Counted from the first letter of the stretch, positions 26,731 to 35,868 are shown. The stretch: 64,000 nucleotides of DNA from Chromohalobacter canadensis (GCF_034479555.1 NZ_CP140151.1:1488001-1552000); one strand, 5' to 3'. Notes: a model not told the origin generated them from the sequence alone. Made by a program: numbers and translations.

Positions 26731-28020
26731 TCATGTCCAGGCGACGTGCGGCTCGGCCTCGCGGCTCGCGGGCAACGCCCGGTGGAGCTCTGTGTCACGC
26801 GGCGAGAGCGTCTCCTGCGACGCCTCCATGAGGCGGAAGCGATGCACCACGCTGGCCAGTCGCGACGACTGAGCGCGCAGCGATGCCGAGGCGGCCGCGG
26901 ACTGCTCGACCAGAGCCGCATTCTGCTGGATCATGCGGTCGATGCGCTCCACCGAGTGGTTGACTTGTTCGATACCGCTGGACTGCTCGCCGGCAGCGCT
27001 GCTGATCTCGCTGATCGCGCCGCTGACCCGCTGCACCCCGGCGACGATCTCCTCGATGGTAGTCCTCGTGGCCTCAGCCTGGCTAACGCCGGCGGCCACC
27101 GTTTCGCCGCTGTCGCGAATCAGCGTCTTGATCTCGTTGGCCGCCGTGGCGGAATGTCCCGCGAGATTGCGTACCTCACTGGCGACCACGGCGAAGCCTC
27201 GGCCTTGGCCCCCCGCGCGGGCTGCCTCGACCGAGGCGTTCAAGGCGAGCAGGTTGGTCTGAAAGGCGATGTCGTCGATCAGTCCGACGATGTCGCCGAT
27301 ACGCCGTTCCGCCTCGGCGATGGCATGCATGCGCGCAACCACATCCTTCACCGCTTCGCCACCGCGCACGGCGGCCTCGGCAGTATGCGTGGCCAACTCA
27401 TCGGCACGCTGCGCGGCCTGCGCGGTCTGCTGGATACTCGCAGTCAATTGGGCGATTGAGGCGACGCTCTGCTGCAGGTTACTCACCGACTGCTCGGTGC
27501 GCGTGGCCAGATCTTGGTTGCCCAAGGCGATTTCCTCGCTGGCGATAGAGACGCTATCGCTGGCATCGCGCACCTGAGAAACCATGCCACTGAGCCCTGT
27601 CTGCATGGTGCCCAGGGCATCCTGTAGCTCGCCGATCTCGTCATGTCCCTGGCGGGCGATCGGCTGGGTGAGGTCTCCTCCGGCGATGGCAGTCGCATAG
27701 TCCTTGGCCTCGCGCACCGGCGCACAGATCGCGCGCATGTTGAGCCAGGTCAGCGGTGCCACGACCAGGATCGTCACCAGCCCGGCGACCACGAACAACA
27801 ACAGCGAACCTTGCGCCACCTCGGCAAGCCGCGTGGCCATGACACCGGATTGGGTCTCCTGCACGATCCCCTGGTCCAACAGTCCCAGACTGGCGTCGTA
27901 CAAGCGGTATATGCCCCATGCCCCGGTTCCTCCCAGCACGCCCAGCAACACCAGAACGACGACGATAGCGCCCACCATGCGAACGCGCACCGAGAAACGG
28001 CGCATTAGCGTCATCAACAT
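26731..28020 (-). CDS. Methyl-accepting chemotaxis protein with minimal periplasmic loop
   Basis: 429-residue chemoreceptor. TM1 (about 10-35) and TM2 (about 70-92) are separated by only some 35 residues, so there is no room for a folded sensor domain. A HAMP domain follows (about 95-145), then a signalling domain with the conserved hairpin tip [41 protein letters not shown]. The start at 28020 has RBS AGGGAA. It may sense membrane or cytoplasmic cues or act through partners. It stands alone before the aphA gene. Confidence 0.88.
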   Translation of the reverse strand: MLMTLMRRFSVRVRMVGAIVVVLVLLGVLGGTGAWGIYRLYDASLGLLDQGIVQETQSGVMATRLAEVAQGSLLLFVVAGLVTILVVAPLTWLNMRAICAPVREAKDYATAIAGGDLTQPIARQGHDEIGELQDALGTMQTGLSGMVSQVRDASDSVSIASEEIALGNQDLATRTEQSVSNLQQSVASIAQLTASIQQTAQAAQRADELATHTAEAAVRGGEAVKDVVARMHAIAEAERRIGDIVGLIDDIAFQTNLLALNASVEAARAGGQGRGFAVVASEVRNLAGHSATAANEIKTLIRDSGETVAAGVSQAEATRTTIEEIVAGVQRVSGAISEISSAAGEQSSGIEQVNHSVERIDRMIQQNAALVEQSAAASASLRAQSSRLASVVHRFRLMEASQETLSPRDTELHRALPASREAEPHVAWT

Positions 28021-28132
28021 GAGTTCCCTGCCTCTTGAGTGGTCGAAAATCATCCACCACTGTGGCAGGGCACGCATCGCAAACCTTGATGTACGTCAAG
28101 TACGCGCGGATTCACGGCATGGACCGCCAGCA

Positions 28133-29008
28133 TCAGGTCGTCGGGCGGGCCTTGATCGCCACTTGGCGCTCATACAACGCGATGGCAACGCCGCTGCCGA
28201 TGATCACGGCGGCGCCGATGAACACCCACACATCAGGCACTTCATCCCACAGCCACCAGCCCAGCAACACGGCCCAGACCATAGCGGTGTAGTCAAAGGG
28301 CGCGGCCAGTGCCGCCGGTGCATAGCGAAACGCCAGCGTGATGCACGACACCGCGCCCACGCCGAAGATGCCGGAACCGATGAAGCCCAGCCACGCCCAC
28401 CCCTCGGGCATCTTCCAGACGTTGGGCAGCAGCAAGGCACTTAGGATCAGCGGCACCAGGGTGGCGTAGAAGACCATCGCCCATAGGCTCTCCTTGCCGC
28501 CGTAGCGGCGCGCGGTGATCATCATCAAGGCATAGCACACCGCGGCGCCGACGACGATCAACGCGCCCCACTGAAAGCCCGTCGCGCCGGGACGCACCAC
28601 CACCAGCACGCCCGCGAAGCCGACCAGCGAGGCGATGAAGGGCAAACGTTCGACGCGCTCCTTGAGCAGCGGGCCGGAAAGCAGCGTCACGAACAGCGGC
28701 GCGGCGAAGGCGATGGCCGTGGTTTCCGCCAATGGCAAGAGGGTCAAGCCAGTGACGAAGCAGAACATGGTGCCAGCGAAGATCATCCCGCGCAGCAGGT
28801 GTACGCCAGGCCGCCGGGTCTTGAGCTTGCGCCAACCACCATTGAAGCGCGCTAGTAGTGCGATCAGCGGCAACGAAATCAAGGTGCGGAAGAAGATGAT
28901 CTGGATCGGCTCGTAGGTGGCCCCCAGCCACTTGGACACGGCATCGCCCAGAGCCAGGCACAACACCCCAGCGCACATGATCAAGATACCCAGCAGCGAC
29001 GACGACAT
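28133..29008 (-). CDS. EamA/DMT-family transporter
   Basis: 291-residue inner-membrane protein with about ten helices in two EamA repeats (GVLCLALGDAVSKWLGATYEPIQIIFFRTLISLPLIALL; PLAETTAIAFAAPLFVTLLSGPLLKERV). The latter motif is typical of the S-adenosylmethionine/carboxylate DMT branch, but no substrate is claimed. Start at 29008 with GGAGGTG; an ATG 13 bases upstream is less likely. The 276-base gap to chaC holds no further supported gene. Confidence 0.85.
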   Translation of the reverse strand: MSSSLLGILIMCAGVLCLALGDAVSKWLGATYEPIQIIFFRTLISLPLIALLARFNGGWRKLKTRRPGVHLLRGMIFAGTMFCFVTGLTLLPLAETTAIAFAAPLFVTLLSGPLLKERVERLPFIASLVGFAGVLVVVRPGATGFQWGALIVVGAAVCYALMMITARRYGGKESLWAMVFYATLVPLILSALLLPNVWKMPEGWAWLGFIGSGIFGVGAVSCITLAFRYAPAALAAPFDYTAMVWAVLLGWWLWDEVPDVWVFIGAAVIIGSGVAIALYERQVAIKARPTT

Positions 29009-29284
29009 ACCCACCTCCATGAAATCGAGACAACGACGTGCGCATCGCCCATGCGCCCGCCGTGTGTACTGGAAACGGCCCGAAGAATCGGCCCTTGAGC
29101 ATAGTCGAGTCGAATGCGCACCGCGATGGTGCAAGAAGGAGATATAACGACTCTGCATATGATCGACAGGTAACGAAGCACGTGCGGACGACCTTGCATT
29201 TCACCCATGACGCCCATACCGAGGCCAAAACGTGCATAATCGGGAAAAGATCCCGTTCATTCACTCAATGTATGCAAGAGAGCC

Positions 29285-29869
29285 ATGACGCTCGATACCA
29301 CCGCGATCAATCAGCAAATGACCCACTTCGACGACCATGAGGCAATCTGGCTTTTTGGCTATGGCTCGCTGATCTGGAAGGCGGATTTCTCGTTTCTGGA
29401 GAGGCGCCCTGCGCATATTATCGGCTGGGAAAGGCGCTTCTGGCAGGGCTCGCACGACCACCGCGGCACGCCACAGGCACCGGGGCGCGTCGCCACGTTG
29501 ACCGAATCCCCCGGCGCGGTCTGCCACGGCATGGCCTATCGCATCGCCCAGGACGTGCTCGGCCCGCTGGATGTGCGCGAGAAAAATGGCTACCTGCGCG
29601 TGGTCACCCCACTACATTTCGACGACGCCGACCAGCCGGAAAGCCGCGAGGGCTTGGTCTATCTCGCCAGCGAGGACAATGCAGCCTTCCTCGGCCCTGC
29701 ACCTGACACCGCGATCGCCCGGCAGATCGCCGAATCCCACGGGCCCAGCGGCCCCAATCGCGATTACCTGCTCAACCTCGCCCAAGCACTACGCGAGATG
29801 GGCCACGACGACCCGCATATCTTCGCCTTGGAACGCGAACTGCTCGCGCTTCCCCCACTGCCGGCGTAA
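29285..29869 (+). CDS. chaC: Glutathione-specific gamma-glutamylcyclotransferase (ChaC)
   Basis: 194-residue cytosolic enzyme that splits glutathione to 5-oxoproline and Cys-Gly. The substrate loop FGYGSLIW (about 24-31) and catalytic Glu E99 in VREKNGYLR are both present, as is RRFWQGSHDHRGTPQAPGRVATL typical of ChaC. RBS is weak (AGAGAG). It is convergent with the SDR gene at 29892 only 22 bases away. Confidence 0.9.
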   Translation: MTLDTTAINQQMTHFDDHEAIWLFGYGSLIWKADFSFLERRPAHIIGWERRFWQGSHDHRGTPQAPGRVATLTESPGAVCHGMAYRIAQDVLGPLDVREKNGYLRVVTPLHFDDADQPESREGLVYLASEDNAAFLGPAPDTAIARQIAESHGPSGPNRDYLLNLAQALREMGHDDPHIFALERELLALPPLPA

Positions 29870-29891
29870 AACACGTGCGTGTAAGAGCTCA

Positions 29892-30656
29892 TCAAAGTAC
29901 GGCGAGCATGCCGCCATCGACGTAGATAATTTGTCCATTGACATAGTTGGAAGCAGGCGACGATAAGTACACCACTGTCCCGACCAAGTCTTCAGGCGTT
30001 CCCCAGCGCCGCGATGGAGTACGTCCAGTAATCCAGCCATTGAAATCAGGATCATCGACTAGCGGTTGCGTCATCTCGGTAATCATATAACCAGGACCAA
30101 TCGCGTTGGACTGGATACCGTACTCTGCCCACTCCGCCGCCATCGATTGCGTCAATAGCCGCACCCCGCCTTTAGCAGCCGTGTAGGCGCCTACAGTAGG
30201 ACGAGCAACGGAGCTCATCAGCGAGCCAATGTTGACTACCTTGCCACCCTGGCCGCGCTCTATCATTTGGCGTGCGACATTGCGGCCAAGCAAGAAGGCG
30301 CTCGACAAGTTCGTATTGATGACCGTATCCCACTCAGTGCGAGTCAACTCTACGAGCGGCTTTCGCAGCTGCATGCCAGCGTTGTTGACTAGAATATCAA
30401 CATATACGCCATCCTCCTTGAGGTTACCAAGGGCCTGTTCGATAGCGGCTTCATCCGTAATATCGAAGGAAATCTTCAACACATTGAAGCCTTCATCGGA
30501 CAGTGCTAAGTCGGCCTCATGAAGCTTGTCTTGGTTGCGCCCATGCAAAATGACTTGGGCCCCGGCTTGTGCCAACCCCCTTGCCATAGCAAAGCCCAGG
30601 CCACCAGATGAACCTGTGATCAGTGCTGTCTTGCCCGATAGATCAAAAATCGTCAT
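29892..30656 (-). CDS. SDR oxidoreductase, gluconate 5-dehydrogenase-like
   Basis: 254-residue short-chain dehydrogenase. Cofactor motif TGSSGGLG (15-22), NNAGMQ, and catalytic Ser-Tyr-Lys in GSLMSSVARPTVGAYTAAKGG. The C-terminal half (SNAIGPGYMITEMTQPLV, YVNGQIIYVDGGMLAVL) closely resembles IdnO/gluconate 5-dehydrogenase. Base composition is visibly less GC-rich than its neighbours, and it stands alone without other gluconate genes, so acquisition by transfer is possible. Confidence 0.82.
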   Translation of the reverse strand: MTIFDLSGKTALITGSSGGLGFAMARGLAQAGAQVILHGRNQDKLHEADLALSDEGFNVLKISFDITDEAAIEQALGNLKEDGVYVDILVNNAGMQLRKPLVELTRTEWDTVINTNLSSAFLLGRNVARQMIERGQGGKVVNIGSLMSSVARPTVGAYTAAKGGVRLLTQSMAAEWAEYGIQSNAIGPGYMITEMTQPLVDDPDFNGWITGRTPSRRWGTPEDLVGTVVYLSSPASNYVNGQIIYVDGGMLAVL

Positions 30657-30781
30657 AAGCCGCTTACTCCCTTGCTTCAGGATAGTTAAAGCTGTGGAAT
30701 AACCAAATCGCTTTCCCTAGTTGTCGGGTCCCGGGTGATTAGTTACCCGCTCAACCGAGTCAAAGCGCTGCGTATGTTGGA

Positions 30782-31195
30782 TTACGTCTCTACCTTGCCG
30801 CGCAAGGCCTTGGTCTTGCCCTTGCGGGTTTTCTTGTCGACGCGGCGGCGCTTCGCACCCTTGGAAGGCTGGGTAGGCCGGCGCGCCTTGTGCTGCTTCA
30901 CCGCATCCTGAATCAACGCCTTGAGACGCGCCAGCGCCTCCTCCTTGTTGGCTTCCAGCGTGCGATACCGCTGCGCCTTGAGGATAATCACGCCGTCCTT
31001 GCTAATACGCTGGTCAGACAGCGCCATCAGGCGTTCCTTGTAGAACGGCGGCAATGACGAGCGGGGAATATCGAAACGCAGATGCACCGCCGAGGCGACC
31101 TTGTTGACGTTCTGGCCACCGGCGCCCTGCGCGCGAATCTGGCTGATATCGATTTCCCAATCGGCGAGCGTCACCGTATTGGAGAGCGTCAGCAT
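30782..31195 (-). CDS. arfB: Peptidyl-tRNA hydrolase ArfB (ribosome rescue)
   Basis: 137-residue release-factor-like protein that hydrolyses peptidyl-tRNA on stalled ribosomes. GGQ motif G26-G27-Q28 in RAQGAGGQNVNKVASAVHLRFD, and the long basic C-terminal tail (RRVDKKTRKGKTKALRGK) that enters the mRNA channel. Length matches E. coli ArfB/YaeJ (140). Start placed at MLTLSNTV by similarity; the track of in-frame upstream codons lacks an RBS advantage. Confidence 0.93.
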   Translation of the reverse strand: MLTLSNTVTLADWEIDISQIRAQGAGGQNVNKVASAVHLRFDIPRSSLPPFYKERLMALSDQRISKDGVIILKAQRYRTLEANKEEALARLKALIQDAVKQHKARRPTQPSKGAKRRRVDKKTRKGKTKALRGKVET

Positions 31196-31271
31196 GGCGT
31201 GACCCTCGTGACGGGTGAATGAACCCCGACAGACTACATCACTGGCGCTTTCCTTGGGCACTCGCGTGACG

Positions 31272-31445
31272 TCAGGAAGCGTCGTCGTCCTGGCGGTTAT
31301 CTTCGTTTAGTGTGGAGACGTTCGCCGTGTCGTTATGGACACTAACATTTTGATTGGCCTCGCTTTCCGCCACCATTGAGAACGGCAGCAATGCAGAGAC
31401 GACGATGGTTGCCAACATCGAGAACAGCTTATTGAGCGCTTTCAT
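31272..31445 (-). CDS. 57-residue exported peptide of unknown function
   Basis: Small gene with a strong RBS (TAGGAGTGG) and an N-terminal signal MKALNKLFSMLATIVVSALL, with probable cleavage near MVAESEA. The mature part is about 30 residues, hydrophilic and acidic (NEDNRQDDDAS at the end). A TTGACG -35-like hexamer lies about 75 bases upstream on the minus strand (31521-31526). I do not recognise a family. It is directly upstream of arfB on the same strand, with 76 bases between. Confidence 0.7.
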   Translation of the reverse strand: MKALNKLFSMLATIVVSALLPFSMVAESEANQNVSVHNDTANVSTLNEDNRQDDDAS

Positions 31446-31789
31446 AACCACTCCTAGATTGTGGTGGTGATGCGGCGTTTTGTCGCATTACACAATTAGC
31501 ATGCTAAAAGTATGGCCGCGCGTCAAGTCCTGACCAATCTTCAAGGCCCCGTACGCCGCCTAAGGAGCGACCTCCAATGCAAAAATCATTAGCAGAAAAA
31601 TAATTTCAGAAACAAGGCCACAAAAGTCCTACGTTTTTTACTAAAATGGTATCCGAGAGCTACGACCAAAGACGTAGCCACGGCTCAACCATTTCGCTCA
31701 TAACCCTTGAGCCTGGCGCAATGCCCCGGCCCAACGGCGGAATAAAGAGCTAGGTGATCATTCCTGTCCCACAAGGAGACAACAACGTC
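31446..31789. other. Intergenic region between exported peptide and dehydrogenase operon
   Basis: About 340 bases, AT-richer than average. It holds the likely promoter of the minus-strand peptide gene (TTGACG at 31521-31526) and, on the plus side, the promoter region and RBS (AAGGAG, 31773-31778) of the small membrane gene. A short GATGCGGCGTTTTGTCGCAT inverted repeat is near 31468. No further gene seen. Confidence 0.5.
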
Positions 31790-32155
31790 ATGCCACAATC
31801 TCGTTCGCAAAGATTGGGCGCCATTGTGCTGCTGGTAGCCTCGATTGTCGGGTTTGCCATCGCACTCTATGCCTATTTCACCCCGTTGACCGGCGTCAAT
31901 GGCACACTTGGCGCGCTTGTCGCCATTCTGGCCAACATCGCCCTGGCCGTCATGGCGCTCATCTTGCCTGCACTGAAAGGGAACGCCGCGCGCAACGTGT
32001 GGCGCGTGCTGATTTTGCTGGGCCTTGCCGGCACCTTCTTCGCGGCGCTTCTCCTACACCAATGGTGGATCTGCGTCGCCATGGTGGTCGGCTTGATCGG
32101 GCTGATTCTCGACCTGGCCCTCGCAACCCGCACCGCCCGTCCCGCCCATACATAA
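31790..32155 (+). CDS. Small membrane protein, putative anchor subunit for PQQ dehydrogenase
   Basis: 121-residue protein with four predicted helices (about 9-31, 38-60, 67-83 and 88-108). It ends 11 bases before the quinoprotein gene and shares its strand. In canonical membrane glucose dehydrogenase (Gcd) an N-terminal block of about five helices anchors the catalytic domain and binds ubiquinone. The size and helix number here fit a stand-alone version of that block. This role is inference from context, since I cannot align it reliably. Confidence 0.65.
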   Translation: MPQSRSQRLGAIVLLVASIVGFAIALYAYFTPLTGVNGTLGALVAILANIALAVMALILPALKGNAARNVWRVLILLGLAGTFFAALLLHQWWICVAMVVGLIGLILDLALATRTARPAHT

Positions 32156-32166
32156 GGAGCCGCCCC

Positions 32167-34197
32167 ATGCCAACATTGAGAACCACCGCGCAACGCCTGG
32201 GCACGGCCACGGCGCTAGCGCTTTGCCTGACACCGCTGCCGCTTTTGGCGCAGGATCAGGACGCCTCGAGTGCACAAGAAAGCACGTCGTCGCAAGATTC
32301 ATCCAAACAAGCGTCGTCCGAATCGATCCCGCTGGTCCCCGGCACGCCAACGTGGGACAGCTTCCACGGCCAGCTCAACGCACAGAAATACAGCCCCCTC
32401 GATCAGATCAACTCCGACAATGTCGGTGATCTGGAAAAAGTCTGGGAAGTTCACACCGGCGATGTCTCCGATGGCTCGGGCGATCTACCGCCCACCGTCT
32501 GGTCCGCAACACCGGTCTTCGCCAACGACACGCTCTATATCGGCACACCGTTCTATCGCATCCTCGCGCTCGACCCCGCGACCGGCGAGCAGAAATGGAG
32601 CTTCGACACCGAGTCCACGCTTGAAGCAATGACTCAGCCCGCGCTCAAGAGCCGCGGCGTCGCCTACTGGGAAGCGGATGATCCGGTCGAGGGCGAGTCC
32701 TGTCAGAAGATCGTCTATCTCGGCACCATGGACGCACAGCTCTTTGCCGTTGATGCCGACACTGGCGAGAAGTGCACAAGCTTCGCCGATAACGGCGTGC
32801 TCGACGTCAACCAGTGGAACGACACCCATGACAAATGGCCACTGTCGCTGCTGCAGCCGCCGACCGTGGTGGGCGATCACCTGATTCTCGGCTGGGCCGG
32901 CAAGGACTGGGCATTCGAGCAGGCGCCTCCCGGCACCGTGTTCTCCATCAACGCCCGCACCGGCGAGCGCGAGTGGAGCTTCAACGCCCTCTCCGATGAA
33001 ATGCGCGAGAAGAGCGGTACCGCCAACGTGTGGACGCATATGTCCGCCGACGAAGAAAACGGCCTCGTTTATCTGCCGATCTCTTCGCCGTCACCCAACT
33101 ATTGGGGTGGCAACCGCACCGAGGACGTGCCCTTGGCAACCTCGACCACCGCGCTCGATGTCGATACCGGCGAAGTCGTCTGGTCGCGTCAGTGGGTGCA
33201 CCATGACGTCTGGGACTACGACATCAACGCCGCGCCGACGCTGATGGACATCACGGTGGATGGCGAAGAAATCCCGGCATTGATCCAGGCCACCAAGCAA
33301 GGCTTCCTGTTCGTCGTCAATCGACTGACCGGCGAGGATGTCTGGCCAATCGAAGAACGTCCGGTACCGCAGGGTGATGGCTCCGTCAAAGGCGAGGAAT
33401 ACGCGGATACGCAGCCTTTCCCGACCAAACCCGCTCCGCTGCTCGACCAATCCGAAAAGCCGAAGATCTGGAAACTTGCGGATGTCGTTGGCGGTGGCGA
33501 GTGTTCAGCGCTTTGGGACGACCTGACGTATGAAGGCATGTACACACCGCCCACCACCCAAGGTGAAGGTGCACTGGCCTACCCGGACAGTGCCGGTGGC
33601 GTGCAATGGGGTGGTGTCGCATTCGACCCCGTCAGTCAGACGGCCATCGTCAACACCTCGCACATCGTGCAGTACGTGAAGCTCTACGAGCGCGATGCAT
33701 ACGAGAAAGCCGACAGCGGCTCGGGCAACGAAAGCGGCTTCGCACCGCAGACAGGGGCGCCTTACGGCATGCGTCTCGAAGTGGCGCGTAACTGGCTCGG
33801 CATGCCGTGCTGGGAACCTCCCTTCGGCGAAGTCGTCGCGCTCGACATGAAAACCGGTGACGTGAAATGGCGTCGTCCGATCGGCTCCTCGCAGCAGTAC
33901 GGTTTCTTCATGCCTGAAAGCTGGGGCTCGCCCACCATCGGTGGCCCTGCCGTCACGGCCGGTAACCTGGTCTTCATCGGTGCCTCGATGGACGCCAAGC
34001 TGCGCGCCTACTCACTCGACAGCGGCGAAGAGCTGTGGGAAGACCAGGCCGAAGCGCCTGCCGTCGCCAATCCCGCCGTCTACGAGTATGAAGGCCGCGA
34101 ATACGTCGCTTTCGTGGCAGGCGGTAACTCAATCCTGAAAGACCAGGTCGGCGATCAGGTCGTCGTCTACGCGCTGCCGGAAGACGAAGACGAGTAA
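32167..34197 (+). CDS. PQQ-dependent (glucose) dehydrogenase, periplasmic, soluble form
   Basis: 676-residue quinoprotein. A signal peptide (about 1-28, ending LLA) is followed by a Ser/Gln-rich linker and an eight-bladed PQQ propeller starting WDSFHGQLNAQKYSPLDQI. The motif HHDVWDYDINAAP matches the active-site region of Gcd-type enzymes (HHDLWDMDLPAQP). Repeated tryptophan docking motifs (GEQKWSF, GEREWSF, GDVKWRR, GEELWED) are present. Residues SPSPNYWGGNR resemble the Gcd substrate region. Unlike Gcd it has no N-terminal membrane block. It follows the small membrane gene in an operon and ends in a strong terminator. Confidence 0.88.
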   Translation: MPTLRTTAQRLGTATALALCLTPLPLLAQDQDASSAQESTSSQDSSKQASSESIPLVPGTPTWDSFHGQLNAQKYSPLDQINSDNVGDLEKVWEVHTGDVSDGSGDLPPTVWSATPVFANDTLYIGTPFYRILALDPATGEQKWSFDTESTLEAMTQPALKSRGVAYWEADDPVEGESCQKIVYLGTMDAQLFAVDADTGEKCTSFADNGVLDVNQWNDTHDKWPLSLLQPPTVVGDHLILGWAGKDWAFEQAPPGTVFSINARTGEREWSFNALSDEMREKSGTANVWTHMSADEENGLVYLPISSPSPNYWGGNRTEDVPLATSTTALDVDTGEVVWSRQWVHHDVWDYDINAAPTLMDITVDGEEIPALIQATKQGFLFVVNRLTGEDVWPIEERPVPQGDGSVKGEEYADTQPFPTKPAPLLDQSEKPKIWKLADVVGGGECSALWDDLTYEGMYTPPTTQGEGALAYPDSAGGVQWGGVAFDPVSQTAIVNTSHIVQYVKLYERDAYEKADSGSGNESGFAPQTGAPYGMRLEVARNWLGMPCWEPPFGEVVALDMKTGDVKWRRPIGSSQQYGFFMPESWGSPTIGGPAVTAGNLVFIGASMDAKLRAYSLDSGEELWEDQAEAPAVANPAVYEYEGREYVAFVAGGNSILKDQVGDQVVVYALPEDEDE

Positions 34198-34246
34198 TGT
34201 CTGACGGTCAGCGGTAGAAGCAAGACAGCAGTAACGTAGAAAGCAG

Positions 34247-34279
34247 ACGGGGTGGGCCCATTGGGCCCACCCCGTTCTT
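34247..34279 (+). terminator. Terminator of the PQQ dehydrogenase operon
   Basis: Perfect 13-bp stem ACGGGGTGGGCCC/GGGCCCACCCCGT with a three-base loop, then TTCTTGTT. It lies 49 bases after the stop. Confidence 0.85.
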
Positions 34280-34375
34280 GTTGGCGCTCGGCTTCATGAC
34301 GAACGTGAAGGTCGTGTTAGCGGCAAGAAGGATGAGCGGCCAGGCCCAAGATGCCGTTGTTCGACATGGGCAGTG

Positions 34376-34966
34376 TCACACTGAAGTGAGCCCCGCCAGA
34401 TGTTCATAGAGCACGGCAACGCCAATGGCGATGAGGATTAGACCGCCCAGCACTTCGGCCCACTTGCCGACGATGGTGCCGATGGCACGGCCAAGTAGCG
34501 TGCCGAGGGTGACCATCAAGGTCGTCGCCAGACCGATGGCCAGGGAAGCCACGACGATATTGATATCCGTCAGTGCGAGCGTAATCCCCACCGCCATGGC
34601 GTCGATGCTGGTGGCCAGGGCCGTGACGGCAATCAACCATATGGACTTGTCTTCCTGCTGAGCCCCAGCGACTTTTATCGCATCGGCACCGCCTTTCTTC
34701 AGCCCTTCCCAAATCATATGCCCGCCCAGCAACGCCAGCATGGCAAAGGCAATCCAGTGGTCGATGCCGGAGACGAAACGCATCGCGACATGGCCAAGCG
34801 CCCACCCCGCCAATGGCATGATCGCTTCTACCACGCCAAACACAATCCCGATGCGTAGCGCGCTTATAAAGCGCACCTTGCTCAACTCGGCACCCCGGCC
34901 GACGGAAGCGGCAAAGGCGTCTGTCGACATGGCGAATGCCAACAGAATCAGCGACGCAGGATTCAT
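34376..34966 (-). CDS. mntP: Manganese efflux pump MntP
   Basis: 196-residue inner-membrane exporter with six predicted helices. It holds two copies of the family motif with membrane acidic residues: LLAFAMSTDAFAASVGRG in helix 1 and ALATSIDAMAVGITLAL in helix 4. Length is near E. coli MntP (188). I looked for a yybP-ykoY manganese riboswitch in the upstream 340 bases and did not find the conserved sequences. A TTGACA-like hexamer lies on the minus strand at 35034-35039. Confidence 0.9.
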   Translation of the reverse strand: MNPASLILLAFAMSTDAFAASVGRGAELSKVRFISALRIGIVFGVVEAIMPLAGWALGHVAMRFVSGIDHWIAFAMLALLGGHMIWEGLKKGGADAIKVAGAQQEDKSIWLIAVTALATSIDAMAVGITLALTDINIVVASLAIGLATTLMVTLGTLLGRAIGTIVGKWAEVLGGLILIAIGVAVLYEHLAGLTSV

Positions 34967-35306
34967 GTGGTCTCCATAATGCACAGCAGGCGATGCTGAG
35001 AACGTATCTTCGTTTCCAAAACCTGATTATTTTTGTCAACTTTTAAAACAGCCTATACCCAGCACTCCTGAATCACAATAACTACCTGAAAATAAAGCAA
35101 AAATTAACCATGATTGATCAGTATCGTGGCGGTTAATACTCTGGGAACATGCTTCGAATGAATAACCAGGGTTGAACAATTCCTTGCGATTTATAGGGAA
35201 AGACAAACGCGCTGCGACGTTTCAGCGCAATATCTGAAAAATGCTTGGCATATCATCGCCATATCGCACACTCTGAGGACCGTTTCGACGGGAAAGGGAT
35301 ATCGCC
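34967..35306. other. Divergent promoter region between mntP and tspO
   Basis: About 340 bases, AT-rich. Contains a minus-strand -35-like TTGACA (35034-35039) for mntP, and a plus-strand AAAGGGATATCGCC leader for tspO. No ORF with an RBS and no recognised RNA element was found. Confidence 0.4.
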
Positions 35307-35804
35307 ATGCACGCAATTTCGACTCGCTACCAGGCCTTCGGCCTGATCGGCTGGCTGGTGCTCAGCTTCATTACCGCCGGGATCGGTGCCATCGCATCAG
35401 TGGATGCCACACAGTTCTACGCCGAACTCACGCAGCCCAGTTGGGCACCACCCGCCGGCGCCTTCGGCCCGGTGTGGACGACTCTCTTTGCATTGATGGG
35501 GATCGCCGCATGGCTGGTGTGGCGGGAAGGCGGCTGGAAGCGGCAGCAAGGCGTGCTGGCGCTGTTCATCGTGCATCTCGCCGTCAACGCGCTGTGGAGC
35601 TGGCTGTTCTTCGCCTGGCACCAGGGGGCGCTGGCCTTCGTCGAGGTCATACTGTTATGGGGCATGATCCTCGCCACGCTCATCGCCTTCTGGCGCGTGC
35701 GTCCGCTGGCTGGGCTGCTGCTGGTGCCTTACCTGGCCTGGGTGTCGCTGGCCACGGCGCTGACCTACACCGTCTGGCAGCTCAACCCACAATTGCTGGG
35801 GTAA
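35307..35804 (+). CDS. tspO: TspO/MBR family protein
   Basis: 165-residue integral membrane protein with five helices, of the tryptophan-rich sensory protein family that binds porphyrins and related ligands. Motifs PSWAPPAGAFGPVWTTLFALMGIAAWLVW and NALWSWLFFAWHQGALAFVEVI are diagnostic. Bacterial TspO is linked to tetrapyrrole and redox stress responses; the specific role here is unknown. RBS GGGAAAGGGA precedes the ATG. Confidence 0.92.
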   Translation: MHAISTRYQAFGLIGWLVLSFITAGIGAIASVDATQFYAELTQPSWAPPAGAFGPVWTTLFALMGIAAWLVWREGGWKRQQGVLALFIVHLAVNALWSWLFFAWHQGALAFVEVILLWGMILATLIAFWRVRPLAGLLLVPYLAWVSLATALTYTVWQLNPQLLG

Positions 35805-35868
35805 GGCCAACTCTCGGCGGAAAAGCGCCTAACTGGAAAGCCGGCTGACGTCGAGCTGGTAGGATGAC

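Noticed and set aside
29130..29180. AAGGAGATATAA followed by ATG, resembling a strong translation start
   Set aside because: The frame after the ATG stops after four codons, so no gene is supported.
34967..35306. Possible yybP-ykoY manganese riboswitch before mntP
   Set aside because: I did not find the conserved paired sequences on the minus strand; a covariance search would settle this.
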